NCBI GenBank assembly: GCA_937958695.1
Contig: CALGNK010000008.1
Coordinates: forward strand, 1 to 44,231
Source: an uncultured bacterium
GTDB taxonomy: Bacteria; DUMJ01
DNA length: 44,231 nt
Reading direction: 5' to 3'
In this document: positions 8,081 to 17,142 of the stretch, in pieces
Position numbering within the stretch: position 1 is the stretch's first letter
Layout of the letters: each line of letters starts with the position of its first letter
The notes under the pieces: generated by a model
Databases searched by the model: none
Seen by the model: the letters and a program-made list of their open reading frames with translations, nothing else
What the model was told of the DNA's origin: nothing
Translations under genes and position numbers: made by a program

Positions 8081-9316
8081 ATGCGCATAGGACTTCCAAT
8101 TAAAGTAATAATAATTATAGCGTTAGTAGGTTTGAGTGTATGGACATTTATGAGGTATTCTCTAAAGTTAGGATTAGATTTACAAGGTGGGGTGCATTTA
8201 GTATTTGAAGCTCAGGATACCCCTGAGATAAAGGTAACTGGAGATACTCTTAATAGAGTCCAGGCAATTATAGATTCAAGGGTGAACCAACTTGGTATTA
8301 CAGAACCGATAATCCAGAGAGAGGGGGAGAGGAGGTTAGTGGTTGAACTTCCAGGCTATCAACAAGACCCTCAATCTGCTATAGAACTTATAGGTAAGAC
8401 CGCTCTTTTGGAATTTAAAGATACAGGAACTAAGTTTGTCGAAGAAGGTACAAAGTTGACCGATGCTCCTACTATACTTACCGGTGCAGACCTTAAGGAT
8501 GCTAGGGTTGGATATGATCAGTATGGTAGGCCAGTAGTTGAGGTGGAATTCAACCAGAAAGGGGCAAAGATCTTTGCCGAGTTTACTAAGAACAACATAG
8601 GGAAATATCTTGCAATAACTCTAGATAGCGTTGTTATAAGCTGTCCGGTGATTCGTTCGGAGATACCAGATGGAAAGGGACAGATAGAGGGTAACTTTAC
8701 TCTCGATTCTGCAACCCAATTAGCGGTACTTCTTAGAGCAGGTGCTTTACCTGTTCCCTTAGAGCTTATAGAGATGAAGCGTGTAGGCCCTACCCTTGGT
8801 AGAGATACTATAAATGCTAGTATAAGGGCTGCAATTATAGCGGTAATTCTAGTAATGTTGTTTATGCTTGTATATTATAGATTCCCTGGCACTATAGCAG
8901 CTATAGCGCTTATTGTATACGTTGCCCTTTTAATAGGTTTGATTTCTGCTCTTAGGGCTACCCTTACATTACCAGGTATTGCAGCTCTTATAATGTCTGT
9001 TGGTATGGCTGTAGATGGAAATGTAATCATATTTGAAAGGGTAAAGGAAGAGCTTAGAAAGGGGAAGTCTTTAATGGCAAGTATCGAAACAGGCTTTAAG
9101 AGATCCTATGCGCCGATTTTAGACTCGCAAATAACTACACTAATAGCATCTGCTGTCCTTTTCTATTTTGGGACTGGACCTGTTAGAGGTTTTGCAGTGA
9201 TGCTTGCATTAGGAACCATTATTAGTTTGTTTACAGCTATTGTAGTAACACAGACCTTCTTCCAACTTGTCGGTCAGTTAAAAATTATTAAAAGCACTAA
9301 GATGTTTGGGATATAG
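8081..9316 (+). CDS. secD: Protein translocase subunit SecD
   Basis: A 411-residue RND-like membrane protein, at the short end for SecD as in thermophiles and Bacillota. Motif D1 'LGLDLQGGVHLVFEA' follows the first transmembrane helix. The periplasmic P1 head runs to about residue 240, and 'LRAGALPVPL' (D4) precedes five transmembrane helices with 'GMAVDGNVIIFERVKEE' (D5/D6). It uses proton motive force to help protein release at SecYEG. secF follows after 9 bases. Confidence 0.96.
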   Translation: MRIGLPIKVIIIIALVGLSVWTFMRYSLKLGLDLQGGVHLVFEAQDTPEIKVTGDTLNRVQAIIDSRVNQLGITEPIIQREGERRLVVELPGYQQDPQSAIELIGKTALLEFKDTGTKFVEEGTKLTDAPTILTGADLKDARVGYDQYGRPVVEVEFNQKGAKIFAEFTKNNIGKYLAITLDSVVISCPVIRSEIPDGKGQIEGNFTLDSATQLAVLLRAGALPVPLELIEMKRVGPTLGRDTINASIRAAIIAVILVMLFMLVYYRFPGTIAAIALIVYVALLIGLISALRATLTLPGIAALIMSVGMAVDGNVIIFERVKEELRKGKSLMASIETGFKRSYAPILDSQITTLIASAVLFYFGTGPVRGFAVMLALGTIISLFTAIVVTQTFFQLVGQLKIIKSTKMFGI

Positions 9317-9325
9317 GAGGAGCTT

Positions 9326-10330
9326 ATGGGATACTTTGAGAAATCTAAAATAGACATTATAAAACACACTTCTCTCTGGATAGGTATCACTATCTTAGTG
9401 ATTCTATCTACATTTTTACTCTTCTTTACTAAAGGACTTAACTGGGGTCTAGACTTTACTGGAGGAACATTGATAGAGTATAGATTGGGGAGATCTTTTG
9501 ACAATGTAGGAGAGGTAAGACCCTTACTTGTCGAATTTAATCTTGAAAAGACATTTATACAGAAGGTAGAAGATAATGGTGTCATTATTAGGGCAAAAGA
9601 ACTATCTAGTGAAACTAGAGATGCTATAACTAAGAAACTTACTGAAAAGTTTGGCGGTGCAGATCTTGTCAGGCAAGAATTTATAGGACCTGTAATAGGT
9701 GCTGAACTCAAAAGAGCTGCTATCATAGCAACTATTTTGGGATTAATTGCCCAAGTCATATACATAAGCGTAAGATTTAGACCCGATATGGCTTTGGCAG
9801 CAGATATAGCCCTTTTACACGATATATGCGTTGTTATCTTGGCATTTATACTTACGCAAAAAGAGATAAATACACCTTTTATAGCTATACTCCTTACTAT
9901 TGTAGGATATTCTATCAATGATACTGTTGTTATCTTTGATAGGATTAGGGAGAACTTGAAACTTAGACCAAGAGATTCAAAAGAGACCTTCCCACAATTA
10001 GTTAATAGAAGCTTGTTAGAGACCTTAACAAGGAGTATAAATACTGTTGTTACCACTGTGATTGCTGTTCTAGTTGTATACTTTTTGGGAGGCTCTGCTA
10101 TAAGAGATTTTGCCTTTGGACTTGCTGTTGGAATGACAGCTGGGGGTTATTCGTCTATCTTTATAGCTGCGCCAGTGTTAGTCCTCCTTAGGAAGAAGGA
10201 GTGGTTAAAAGAGGAGGAGAAGCTTAAAGAAGAACCAACAGCTGAGGTTTCAAGGGTATCTAGGGTTGCAGAAAATCCTCCAACTTCATCTACCCCAAAA
10301 ACTCCTTCACCAAGGAGGAAAAGGAGGTGA
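9326..10330 (+). CDS. secF: Protein translocase subunit SecF
   Basis: A 334-residue partner of SecD. It shows 'GLNWGLDFTGGTLIEY' after the first transmembrane helix and, later, 'VGYSINDTVVIFDRIREN', the conserved SecF loop with Asp. The C-terminal 40 residues are a charged, Pro/Ser-rich tail (TSSTPKTPSPRRKRR) absent from many SecF proteins and probably cytoplasmic. It is separate from SecD, not fused as in Bacillus SecDF. Confidence 0.96.
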   Translation: MGYFEKSKIDIIKHTSLWIGITILVILSTFLLFFTKGLNWGLDFTGGTLIEYRLGRSFDNVGEVRPLLVEFNLEKTFIQKVEDNGVIIRAKELSSETRDAITKKLTEKFGGADLVRQEFIGPVIGAELKRAAIIATILGLIAQVIYISVRFRPDMALAADIALLHDICVVILAFILTQKEINTPFIAILLTIVGYSINDTVVIFDRIRENLKLRPRDSKETFPQLVNRSLLETLTRSINTVVTTVIAVLVVYFLGGSAIRDFAFGLAVGMTAGGYSSIFIAAPVLVLLRKKEWLKEEEKLKEEPTAEVSRVSRVAENPPTSSTPKTPSPRRKRR

Positions 10331-10338
10331 AATAATTA

Positions 10339-10659
10339 ATGATGTACGTGTATTTAGTTATAGTCTTTATAGTTGCCTTTTTTGTAGCTTTGTTTGTCCA
10401 GATAAATAACTATCCGATAAACTTAAACTATTTTTGGGGGACCAAAGAGGTAAGTCTAGCATTAGCACTTTTTATAGCATTTGTGATAGGTTTTCTTATA
10501 GCTGTGATTGCTAGAATCCCCCAGGATTTGACAAATAGAAGAAGATTTAAGAGCCTAGAGAGAGAATTGTTTGAAAAAGAGAATAGATTAAAGAGTTATT
10601 ATCTGTCTCAGAGCCCTTCTCAAACTCAGGAGAAAGCTGAAGGCGAAGAAAAGGGTTAA
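10339..10659 (+). CDS. LapA-family small membrane protein
   Basis: A 106-residue protein with two transmembrane helices (about 3-22 and 38-60) and a coiled, polar cytoplasmic tail (RRRFKSLERELFEKENRLK). The LapA/YciS pattern 'NNYPINLNYFWGTKEVSLAL' between the helices supports the call. In proteobacteria LapA works with LapB on LPS synthesis; LapB is not seen here, and LapA-like proteins between secF and recJ also occur in lineages without it. The SD is a perfect AAGGAGGTG. Confidence 0.75.
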   Translation: MMYVYLVIVFIVAFFVALFVQINNYPINLNYFWGTKEVSLALALFIAFVIGFLIAVIARIPQDLTNRRRFKSLERELFEKENRLKSYYLSQSPSQTQEKAEGEEKG

Positions 10660-10669
10660 TTCATAATCT

Positions 10670-12301
10670 ATGCGTTTTATACTTAGAGACTGTCCGCTCG
10701 ATTGGAAGGACCTTAGTAGCAGTCTAGGTGTTCTTCCACCGATAGCAAGGATTCTTGTTGGGAGAGGTATTACCTCTTCCTTTTTAGCTAAAAGATTCTT
10801 ATCTCCATTTATAGAAGGTATATCAGATCCGTTTTTACTTCCAGATATTGAAATGGCAATATCTAGGGTGAAGAGGGCTCTGATTAATAGGGAGAGGGTT
10901 TGTCTATATGGTGATTACGATGTAGATGGTCTTACCTCTATTGCTGTTCTGTTCCATACGATGAAAGGGTTGGGTTTTGATGTATTCTATTATATACCAA
11001 ATAGACTTACCGAGGGCTATGGCTTAAATATTGAGGCTATAGAGAAGATAAAGAAGCAAAATGTCTCTTTAATAATAACTATAGACTGTGGTGTATCTTC
11101 CTCTACTCCTATAGAATATGCACGCTCTATTGGGATAGATACTATTGTAGTTGATCATCATAATGTTCCTGAAGTTTTACCTCCAGCAATAGCAATATTA
11201 GATCCAAAGAGAGAAGATTCCCTGTATCCATTTAAACAGCTCTCTGGTGTTGGGGTTGCTTGGCAATTTGCCAGGGCATTAGTAAAAGGTTTATTAGATG
11301 AAGAGTCTTATCTAGAAGAGAGCCTAGACTTGGTATCTTTAGGTACAATAGCGGATATAGTTCCCTTAATCGAAGAAAATAGAATCATAGTGAAGAGGGG
11401 TATAGATAGAATAAAGTTCTCCCCTAGGATAGGTCTTTTGTCTCTTATGCGGAGTTCAGGCATAGAGGACAGTATATTGAGTGCTGAGCTTTTAGCATTA
11501 ACCTTAGTTCCAAGGTTAAACTCTGCTGGTAGACTTGGTTCTGCAGATATTGCAATAGAACTCTTATTAACATCAGATCCGGCAAGAGCTAAAGCTCTTT
11601 CCAGTCAACTTGAGGAGAAGAATAAAAGTAGGAGAGGATTGGTAGATAAGATACTACAAGAGGTTATCAGGAGATTAGAGGGAAAGGATCTTGGTTCTAC
11701 TATACTTGAATATTCTGATTCTTGGCATTCAGGTGTTCTTGGTATAGTAGCTTCTAGACTTGTTGATATGTTCAATAGGCCAGCTTTTATTGGAAGAAAA
11801 GAGGGGGATGTGATAAAGTTCTCTGCTAGAAGCCCAGAAGAGGTAGATATCTACTCTATACTCTTTCCGTTTAAAGGTATGTTTCTAAAGTTTGGAGGGC
11901 ATCATTATGCCTTAGGGTTAACCATAAAAGAAAGAGATATAGATAACCTCAAAAATATACTTGATAGTAGTATCCAGGTAGAAGGAGAAGAGTTGATAGA
12001 GATAGATGCAGAGTTACCACTTAAAGAGATAACTCCAATGCTTTTGAAACAGTTATCTCTCCTCGAACCATTTGGGATGGGAAATCCTAGACCAGTCTTT
12101 ATTGCTAGAGGAGTAAGGATTATTAGGAGAGAAATGCAAAGTAATTCAAAAAGCATTATAATAGAAGATGAAGGGAAAAGATTTGAGATTTTTGAATTAG
12201 ATGAAAGCATTCTTATGGATGATTTTATAGACTTGGTTTATAGTATAAAAGGAATGGGAAAAATAATAGGAATAGGAGGATTGAAAAGTGGAAATAACTG
12301 A
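10670..12301 (+). CDS. recJ: Single-stranded-DNA-specific 5'-3' exonuclease RecJ
   Basis: A 543-residue DHH-family nuclease. The metal-binding motifs are 'YGDYDVDG' (D82, D84, D86), 'ITIDCG' and DHH at 162-164. The DHHA1 half carries 'LNSAGRLGSA' and 'FGGHHYALGL', and the OB domain is near the C-terminus ('LLEPFGMGNPRPVF'). It degrades single-stranded DNA in recombination and base excision repair. Its end overlaps apt by 14 bases. Confidence 0.95.
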   Translation: MRFILRDCPLDWKDLSSSLGVLPPIARILVGRGITSSFLAKRFLSPFIEGISDPFLLPDIEMAISRVKRALINRERVCLYGDYDVDGLTSIAVLFHTMKGLGFDVFYYIPNRLTEGYGLNIEAIEKIKKQNVSLIITIDCGVSSSTPIEYARSIGIDTIVVDHHNVPEVLPPAIAILDPKREDSLYPFKQLSGVGVAWQFARALVKGLLDEESYLEESLDLVSLGTIADIVPLIEENRIIVKRGIDRIKFSPRIGLLSLMRSSGIEDSILSAELLALTLVPRLNSAGRLGSADIAIELLLTSDPARAKALSSQLEEKNKSRRGLVDKILQEVIRRLEGKDLGSTILEYSDSWHSGVLGIVASRLVDMFNRPAFIGRKEGDVIKFSARSPEEVDIYSILFPFKGMFLKFGGHHYALGLTIKERDIDNLKNILDSSIQVEGEELIEIDAELPLKEITPMLLKQLSLLEPFGMGNPRPVFIARGVRIIRREMQSNSKSIIIEDEGKRFEIFELDESILMDDFIDLVYSIKGMGKIIGIGGLKSGNN

Positions 12302-12809
12302 ACTTGCAAAACTTATAAGAAATATACCAGACTTTCCTGTAAAGGGAATACTCTTTAGGGATATTACACCGCTTCTTAAGGATAGAATCGCATTTAGATC
12401 TGCAATATCGATGTTGGCTGATAATTTTAGAGATCTTGGTATCGATGTGGTGTCTGCAGTTGAAGCTAGAGGTTTTATAATAGGTGCCCCTCTAGCAATG
12501 GAGCTATCTGCAGGTTTTGTTCCTATAAGAAAGCCCGGAAAACTTCCATATGAGAGCATTAGAGAGGAATATGCTTTAGAGTATGGTACAAACGTATTGG
12601 AGATTCATAAAGATGCCATTAAGCCTGGAGAAAAGGTCTTGATAGCTGATGACCTTATTGCCACCGGCGGAACAGCTATAGCATGTAAAAATCTAATAGA
12701 GAGATTGGGAGGCAAGGTTGTAGGCTTTGCCTTTCTTGTTGAGCTTACAGAATTTAAGGCGAGGGAGCAACTGAAAGGTTATGATGTCTATTCCCTTTTG
12801 AAATTTTAG
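12288..12809 (+). CDS. apt: Adenine phosphoribosyltransferase
   Basis: A 173-residue purine salvage enzyme making AMP from adenine and PRPP. It shows 'IPDFPVKGILFRDITPLL' at the N-terminus, 'EARGFIIGAPLA' and the PRPP loop VLIADDLIATGGTA (D121-D122). GTG start at 12288 inside recJ, so it is coupled. The rel reading frame begins around this gene's stop codon. Confidence 0.96.
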   Translation: MEITELAKLIRNIPDFPVKGILFRDITPLLKDRIAFRSAISMLADNFRDLGIDVVSAVEARGFIIGAPLAMELSAGFVPIRKPGKLPYESIREEYALEYGTNVLEIHKDAIKPGEKVLIADDLIATGGTAIACKNLIERLGGKVVGFAFLVELTEFKAREQLKGYDVYSLLKF

Positions 12810-14881
12810 AGAAGTTTGATGAAGATGGTAAAAATCTCATAATATCTGCGTATGAATTTGCACTTTCTGCCCACAATGGGCAGAAGCGCAAGTCAGGGGA
12901 GGATTTTTTTGTCCATCCACTAGAGGTAGCAAAGATCCTCTCTAGTATGGGTGTTGATTCGGTTACTATAGCATCTGCATTTCTCCACGATGTAGTTGAG
13001 GATACTAGGGTATCTATAGAGGAGATAGAGAAGAGATTTGGACAGGAGATTAGTAATTTAGTTGATGGTGTAACAAAGCTTAATAGGCTTACCAGTTTGA
13101 GTGGAGAGGAACGCCAGGCAGAGAATCTCCGTAAGATGTTCCTGGCGATGGCAAAGGATGTTAGGGTGATATTTATAAAGCTTGCCGATAGGCTTCACAA
13201 TATGAGGACCCTTTCTTATCTTTCTCCAGATAAACAGAAGATAATTTCTAAAGAAACTTTAGACATATTTGCCCCTCTTGCCCATAGGCTTGGGATGTGG
13301 AGGATAAAGTGGGAATTAGAGGATCTCAGTTTTAAATATCTAGAGCCTGAGAAGTATAGAGAGATATCTAGGCTTGTTGCCAAGACTAGAAAAGAGAGGG
13401 AAGAGCACATACAGGAGGCTATATCCATAATAAGGTCTAATCTAGACTCTCTAGGGATAAAGGCAGATATACAGGGAAGGCCCAAACATCTATACAGTAT
13501 CTATATGAAGATGAAGAGGGATAATCTTACTTTCGACCAGATATATGACTTACTTGGTATTAGGATTATAGTAGAATCAACTAAAGATTGTTATGCTGTT
13601 CTTGGGGTTATACATTCGCTTTGGAAGCCCATACCTGGAAGATTTAAGGACTATATAGCAGTTCCAAAGTCTAATATGTATCAGAGTCTCCATACTACTG
13701 TTATAGGTCCTAGAGGTGAACCATTAGAGATACAGATAAGAACATATGAGATGCATAGGATTGCAGAGTATGGTATAGCTGCCCATTGGAAGTATAAAGA
13801 GGGTAAAACAGACCAGGATTTTGACATAAAGCTCTCTTGGCTTAGACAATTGCTTGAATGGCAGAAAGATATGCAGGATGCCAAAGAGTTTGTAGAGCAG
13901 GTAAAGGTAGACCTATTTGAGGATGAGGTCTTTGTCTTTACACCTAAAGGAGACGTGGTATCTCTTCCTAAAGGGGCTACTCCTGTTGATTTTGCTTACC
14001 GTATACATACTGAAATTGGTAATAGATGCGTAGGAGCTAAAGTAAATGGTAGGATAGTGCCATTAGACTATAAACTTAATAGTGGAGAGATAGTTGAGAT
14101 TCTTACATCTAAATCCGCTACTCCTAGTTTAGACTGGTTATCCTTTGTAGCTACTAACTCTGCTAGAAATAGAATAAAGCAGTACTTTAAGAGATTACAG
14201 AGGGAAGAAAATATAGTAAGGGGTAGAGAGATCCTGGAAAAAGAATTAAAGAGAATTCAGGGGGATCTTCCCGACAAGATGAAAGAGCTTGATTGGGCTC
14301 CTCTACTTGATGCCTTTGAGTTAAAAGACCCTGAGGAACTCTTCCTTGCGGTAGGAAATGGTGAAATTACTCCCCAACAGATATCCCAAGTATTGCAGAA
14401 AAGTACAAAAGGAGAGAAGGTTTTAAGTTTACCTAAGAGGGAAGAGGACACGGGTGTATATGTTGATGGTGCGGATAATCTCCTCATAAGATTGGCAAGG
14501 TGCTGTAGTCCATTACCTGGTGATGAAATCATAGGTTATATATCTCAGGGAAGGGGGATTACCGTTCATAGGAAGGAATGTACAAACATAAAAAATCTAC
14601 CTAAAGAGAAGCTGATAGAGGTCCGTTGGCGTGCAGACAATATACATAAATTTAATGCGAGGATAGATGTCTATGCAAGAGATAGGGTTGGCTTACTTAA
14701 GGATGTGTTGACTGAGATATCTAACCTTGGTAGCAATGTATACGATGCAAGGGCGGTAGTAAAGAATGGCAGAGTAAATGTCTATATAGTGCTAGATGTT
14801 CAAAATATACATCACTGTGAGGCTATTTTAAGGGCAATAAGGGGTGTAAAAGATGTTATCTCTGTTGGGAGGCATACGTAG
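12803..14881 (+). CDS. rel: Bifunctional (p)ppGpp synthetase/hydrolase Rel, probable ATT start
   Basis: The first ATG in frame is 12947, but coding homology extends upstream through 'ISAYEFALSAH' and 'RKSGEDFFVHP'. The frame is open from 12785 and holds no ATG, GTG or TTG before 12947. ATT at 12803 is the best candidate, giving 692 residues. With it, the hydrolase Mn ligands fall at H38, H62, D63 and D129, the same spacing as H53, H77, D78 and D144 of the Streptococcus enzyme; starting at 12947 would delete H38. The synthetase domain has 'YDLLGIRIIV' and the RFKD motif of bifunctional enzymes, followed by TGS ('EVFVFTPKGDVVSLPKGATP'), a CC-rich zinc-finger region ('LARCCSPLPGDEIIG') and ACT. 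Alternatives to ATT are discussed in the findings. Confidence 0.93.
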   Translation: MLEKFDEDGKNLIISAYEFALSAHNGQKRKSGEDFFVHPLEVAKILSSMGVDSVTIASAFLHDVVEDTRVSIEEIEKRFGQEISNLVDGVTKLNRLTSLSGEERQAENLRKMFLAMAKDVRVIFIKLADRLHNMRTLSYLSPDKQKIISKETLDIFAPLAHRLGMWRIKWELEDLSFKYLEPEKYREISRLVAKTRKEREEHIQEAISIIRSNLDSLGIKADIQGRPKHLYSIYMKMKRDNLTFDQIYDLLGIRIIVESTKDCYAVLGVIHSLWKPIPGRFKDYIAVPKSNMYQSLHTTVIGPRGEPLEIQIRTYEMHRIAEYGIAAHWKYKEGKTDQDFDIKLSWLRQLLEWQKDMQDAKEFVEQVKVDLFEDEVFVFTPKGDVVSLPKGATPVDFAYRIHTEIGNRCVGAKVNGRIVPLDYKLNSGEIVEILTSKSATPSLDWLSFVATNSARNRIKQYFKRLQREENIVRGREILEKELKRIQGDLPDKMKELDWAPLLDAFELKDPEELFLAVGNGEITPQQISQVLQKSTKGEKVLSLPKREEDTGVYVDGADNLLIRLARCCSPLPGDEIIGYISQGRGITVHRKECTNIKNLPKEKLIEVRWRADNIHKFNARIDVYARDRVGLLKDVLTEISNLGSNVYDARAVVKNGRVNVYIVLDVQNIHHCEAILRAIRGVKDVISVGRHT

Positions 14882-14884
14882 CAG

Positions 14885-15322
14885 ATGAGAGTAGTAATCC
14901 AGCGTGTAAAGTCTGCAGATGTAAAGGTTGATGGTAGAACAGTTTCTTCTATAGGTAAAGGTTTCCTTATACTTGTTGGTATAAGTAAGAACGATACAGA
15001 GAAAGAGGTAAAAGAGATAGCCAAGAAGGTCCCACATTTGAGAATATTTGAGGACGAAAATGGAAAGATGAACCTGAGCCTTAAAGATGTTGGAGGTGAG
15101 GTACTTTCTGTTTCTCAATTCACACTATATGCGGATACATCTAGGGGAAGAAGACCTGGCTTTGAGATGGCAGCCCCTAGAGATGTTGCTATTGAGCTTT
15201 GGAAGAAATTTAATGAATTTTTGCAAGAAGAGGGACTTACAGTAAAAGAAGGAGTCTTTGGTGAACATATGGAGGTATCGCTTGTAAACGATGGTCCCGT
15301 TACTATAATAATGGAGGGATAG
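14885..15322 (+). CDS. dtd: D-aminoacyl-tRNA deacylase
   Basis: A 145-residue Dtd that frees tRNA from mischarged D-amino acids. Both catalytic-site signatures are intact: 'VSQFTLYAD' and the C-terminal '[11 protein letters not shown]' (the Gly-cisPro-type NxGPVT motif). The start is behind GGGAGG, 3 bases after rel, an adjacency conserved in many Gram-positives. Confidence 0.96.
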   Translation: MRVVIQRVKSADVKVDGRTVSSIGKGFLILVGISKNDTEKEVKEIAKKVPHLRIFEDENGKMNLSLKDVGGEVLSVSQFTLYADTSRGRRPGFEMAAPRDVAIELWKKFNEFLQEEGLTVKEGVFGEHMEVSLVNDGPVTIIMEG

Positions 15323-16351
15323 ATGAATTCTTATGAAAGGGTTTTAACTGTTCTTTCTGGTAGAATTCCGGATAGGGTTCCGATCTTTGAGCTTCTTATC
15401 GATAGAAAGGTTATAAAAAAGATTACAGGTAGAGAAGATTATCTGGATTTCTGTGAAAGATATCCCATAGATATTGTCCTAACAAATACACCCTCAAAGC
15501 TCTATGAGGAAAAGGTTATAGATGCTAAAAATAGGATTGTTATAAACGAATGGGGAGTTAAGAGACAGTATACAGAAGAGGAGGTTTCTATTCCTCTAGA
15601 AGGTCCTATAAAGACCCCTGAAGATCTTGATCATTTTGAGCCCCCTGATCCTTACAAAGAGAAGAGATATGAAGAATTGAAGGAGATAATAAGAAGATTC
15701 AAGGGTAAGAAATTCATTGGAATGCACCTACACGATGCTCTTAACTATCCACTCTATCTTAGGGGGGCAGAGCAATTATTTATAGATACGATAGAAAACC
15801 CAGAGCTTGTTCACAGGCTTGTAGATATATCTGTGAGGCATAACATTGCCATTGCAGAAAAGGCTATAGAGCTTGGAGCAGATTTTATAATCATTGGTGA
15901 TGACTATGGAAGTAGCAATGGTCCTATGATGTCTCCAAAGTCCTTTAGAGAATTTTTCCTGCCAGGTATAAAAAAGGTGGTTCAGGCGGTTAGAGCTAGA
16001 GGAGCTTTTTGTTTTAAACACTGCTGTGGAAATATAAATGCCATACTCGATGATATGGTCTCTACAGGAATCTCTGCGCTACATCCACTAGATATAAGTG
16101 CAGGGATGGATATACTAGCGGTGAAGAATAGATATCAATCTTTGACTGTTATTGGTGGAGTAAACTGTGGGGCTCCATTAACTGATTATAGTGTCGAGGA
16201 CTTAATAGAGGAGGTAATACGTGTTTTAAAGAGGCTAATGCCAGGGGGTAGATATATCTTAGCTTCTAGTAATTCTATACATAGTAGGGTAAAACCTGAA
16301 AATCTTTTAGCAATGTGGGAGACAGTAGAAAGGTATGGAAGGTATGATTAA
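15323..16351 (+). CDS. URO-D superfamily protein, MtaA/CmuA-like
   Basis: A 342-residue TIM-barrel protein of the uroporphyrinogen decarboxylase superfamily. It lacks the N-terminal Arg-rich motif of true HemE. It keeps an HxC...C zinc set (H233, C235 in 'KHCCGN', and C282 in 'GGVNCGAPL') as in the cobamide methyltransferases MtaA and CmuA. A methyl-transfer role with a corrinoid or thiol substrate is likely, but the substrate is unknown and no corrinoid protein gene is adjacent. Its SD lies within the end of dtd. Confidence 0.8.
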   Translation: MNSYERVLTVLSGRIPDRVPIFELLIDRKVIKKITGREDYLDFCERYPIDIVLTNTPSKLYEEKVIDAKNRIVINEWGVKRQYTEEEVSIPLEGPIKTPEDLDHFEPPDPYKEKRYEELKEIIRRFKGKKFIGMHLHDALNYPLYLRGAEQLFIDTIENPELVHRLVDISVRHNIAIAEKAIELGADFIIIGDDYGSSNGPMMSPKSFREFFLPGIKKVVQAVRARGAFCFKHCCGNINAILDDMVSTGISALHPLDISAGMDILAVKNRYQSLTVIGGVNCGAPLTDYSVEDLIEEVIRVLKRLMPGGRYILASSNSIHSRVKPENLLAMWETVERYGRYD

Positions 16352-16356
16352 TATCT

Positions 16357-16683
16357 ATGAGATTTCTAAGGTGGGGAAAGAGATCCTATTCTTATGATTA
16401 CTATTACAAACAGTATCCTGAGAGGATAAAAAGAGAGCTTAATCTTAGAGATATCCGCTTTGTAGAGAGGGTTCTTGCTATATGTAGAGATGCTGGTGTT
16501 GGTATGAGTTCAGAAGAGATATGGGATGCTCTTCTTAGATACAATAGTAGTATAGATGTCAAGCTAAAAGAAGATGTTATAAAGTGGATAAGTCAACTTA
16601 GGAATTTTGTTATGGAATCGAAAGAGGCGTATCCTTCCGGACTGTCGAAATTCTTTAAAAGAAAAGATGAGTATGAATTATAG
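16357..16683 (+). CDS. Hypothetical protein, 108 residues
   Basis: I do not recognise this gene. The protein is basic and Tyr-rich at the N-terminus (SYSYDYYYKQY), then helical ('RDIRFVERVLAICRDAG', 'WDALLRY'), with a charged end. It starts 5 bases after the MtaA-like gene and shares its direction, so it is probably the last gene of that operon. There is no signal peptide or membrane segment. Confidence 0.6.
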   Translation: MRFLRWGKRSYSYDYYYKQYPERIKRELNLRDIRFVERVLAICRDAGVGMSSEEIWDALLRYNSSIDVKLKEDVIKWISQLRNFVMESKEAYPSGLSKFFKRKDEYEL

Positions 16684-16887
16684 CATTAATTGACGTGTCT
16701 AGGGGTATATAGGAAAGTTTGACTCCCTAAAATTAAAAACCTCATGGCTAGAGGGTTATCTTAACTTTCAGACCTAAGGCGTAGGCACTACTAAGAGGGC
16801 TCATAAAAGCTTAGCGTCTTTATCTCCAATTGATTATAAGTTAAAATTTTATCCGGAGTCTCAAATGTATTTGACGTCTACAATAAC
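16684..16887 (+). other. Gene-free stretch before the riboflavin promoter
   Basis: I see no open frame of note. It has local helices: AACCTC/GAGGGTT around 16738-16757, and CTAAG (16774-16778) pairing with CTTAG near 16810, enclosing GTAG-GCA-CTAC followed by TAAGAGGG (16781-16799). The latter resembles the core of the 45-base repeat near 40.5 and 41.4 kb, but the similarity is short. Confidence 0.35.
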
Positions 16888-16916
16888 TTTACATATCATT
16901 TTTCTTATAGTATAAT
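16888..16916 (+). promoter_or_regulatory. Promoter of the FMN riboswitch-ribU unit
   Basis: TTTACA (16888-16893), a 17-base spacer and TATAAT (16911-16916). The predicted start is near 16923, about 24 bases before the aptamer. Confidence 0.8.
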
Positions 16917-16946
16917 CTTTACTAGAGATAAATATAGAGGCCTTAA

Positions 16947-17115
16947 GCCTTCGGGGACGGGTGAGAAGCTTAAAAGGCTTCAATTCCCTACCGGCGGTAA
17001 AGCCCGCGAGCCTCTTAAGAGGCTGAACTGGTGAAATTCCAGTGCCGACGGTATAGTCCGGATGGGAGAAGGTGTTTTTTATTGGAATAATAAGCCCCGA
17101 AGGTTTTCGGGGCTT
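16947..17115 (+). promoter_or_regulatory. FMN riboswitch (RFN element) with switching hairpin
   Basis: All RFN signatures are present: CTTCGGGGACGGGTG, ACCGGCGGTAAAGCCCGCGA, TGGTGAAATTCCAG and GCCGACGGTATAGTCCGGAT. P1 is GCCTTC (16947-16952) with GAAGGT (17068-17073). Downstream, AAGCCCCGAA (17092-17101) pairs with TTCGGGGCTT (17106-17115) in a strong hairpin shortly before the ribU SD. CCCCGAAGG (17095-17103) is also an exact complement of CCTTCGGGG (16948-16956) in the aptamer, giving a ready two-state switch. FMN binding should repress ribU. Confidence 0.95.
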
Positions 17116-17142
17116 AAAGATTTTATAAGGAGGGCTGATATT

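Noticed and set aside
12790-12850. Programmed frameshift joining apt and rel
   Set aside because: The apt-to-rel shift would be -1, but GAAATTT before the apt stop is not a slippery heptamer, and the A5 run is too short for efficient slippage.
17062-17142. Longer ribU starting at ATG 17062
   Set aside because: That ATG lies inside the FMN aptamer; the SD and family start point to 17143.
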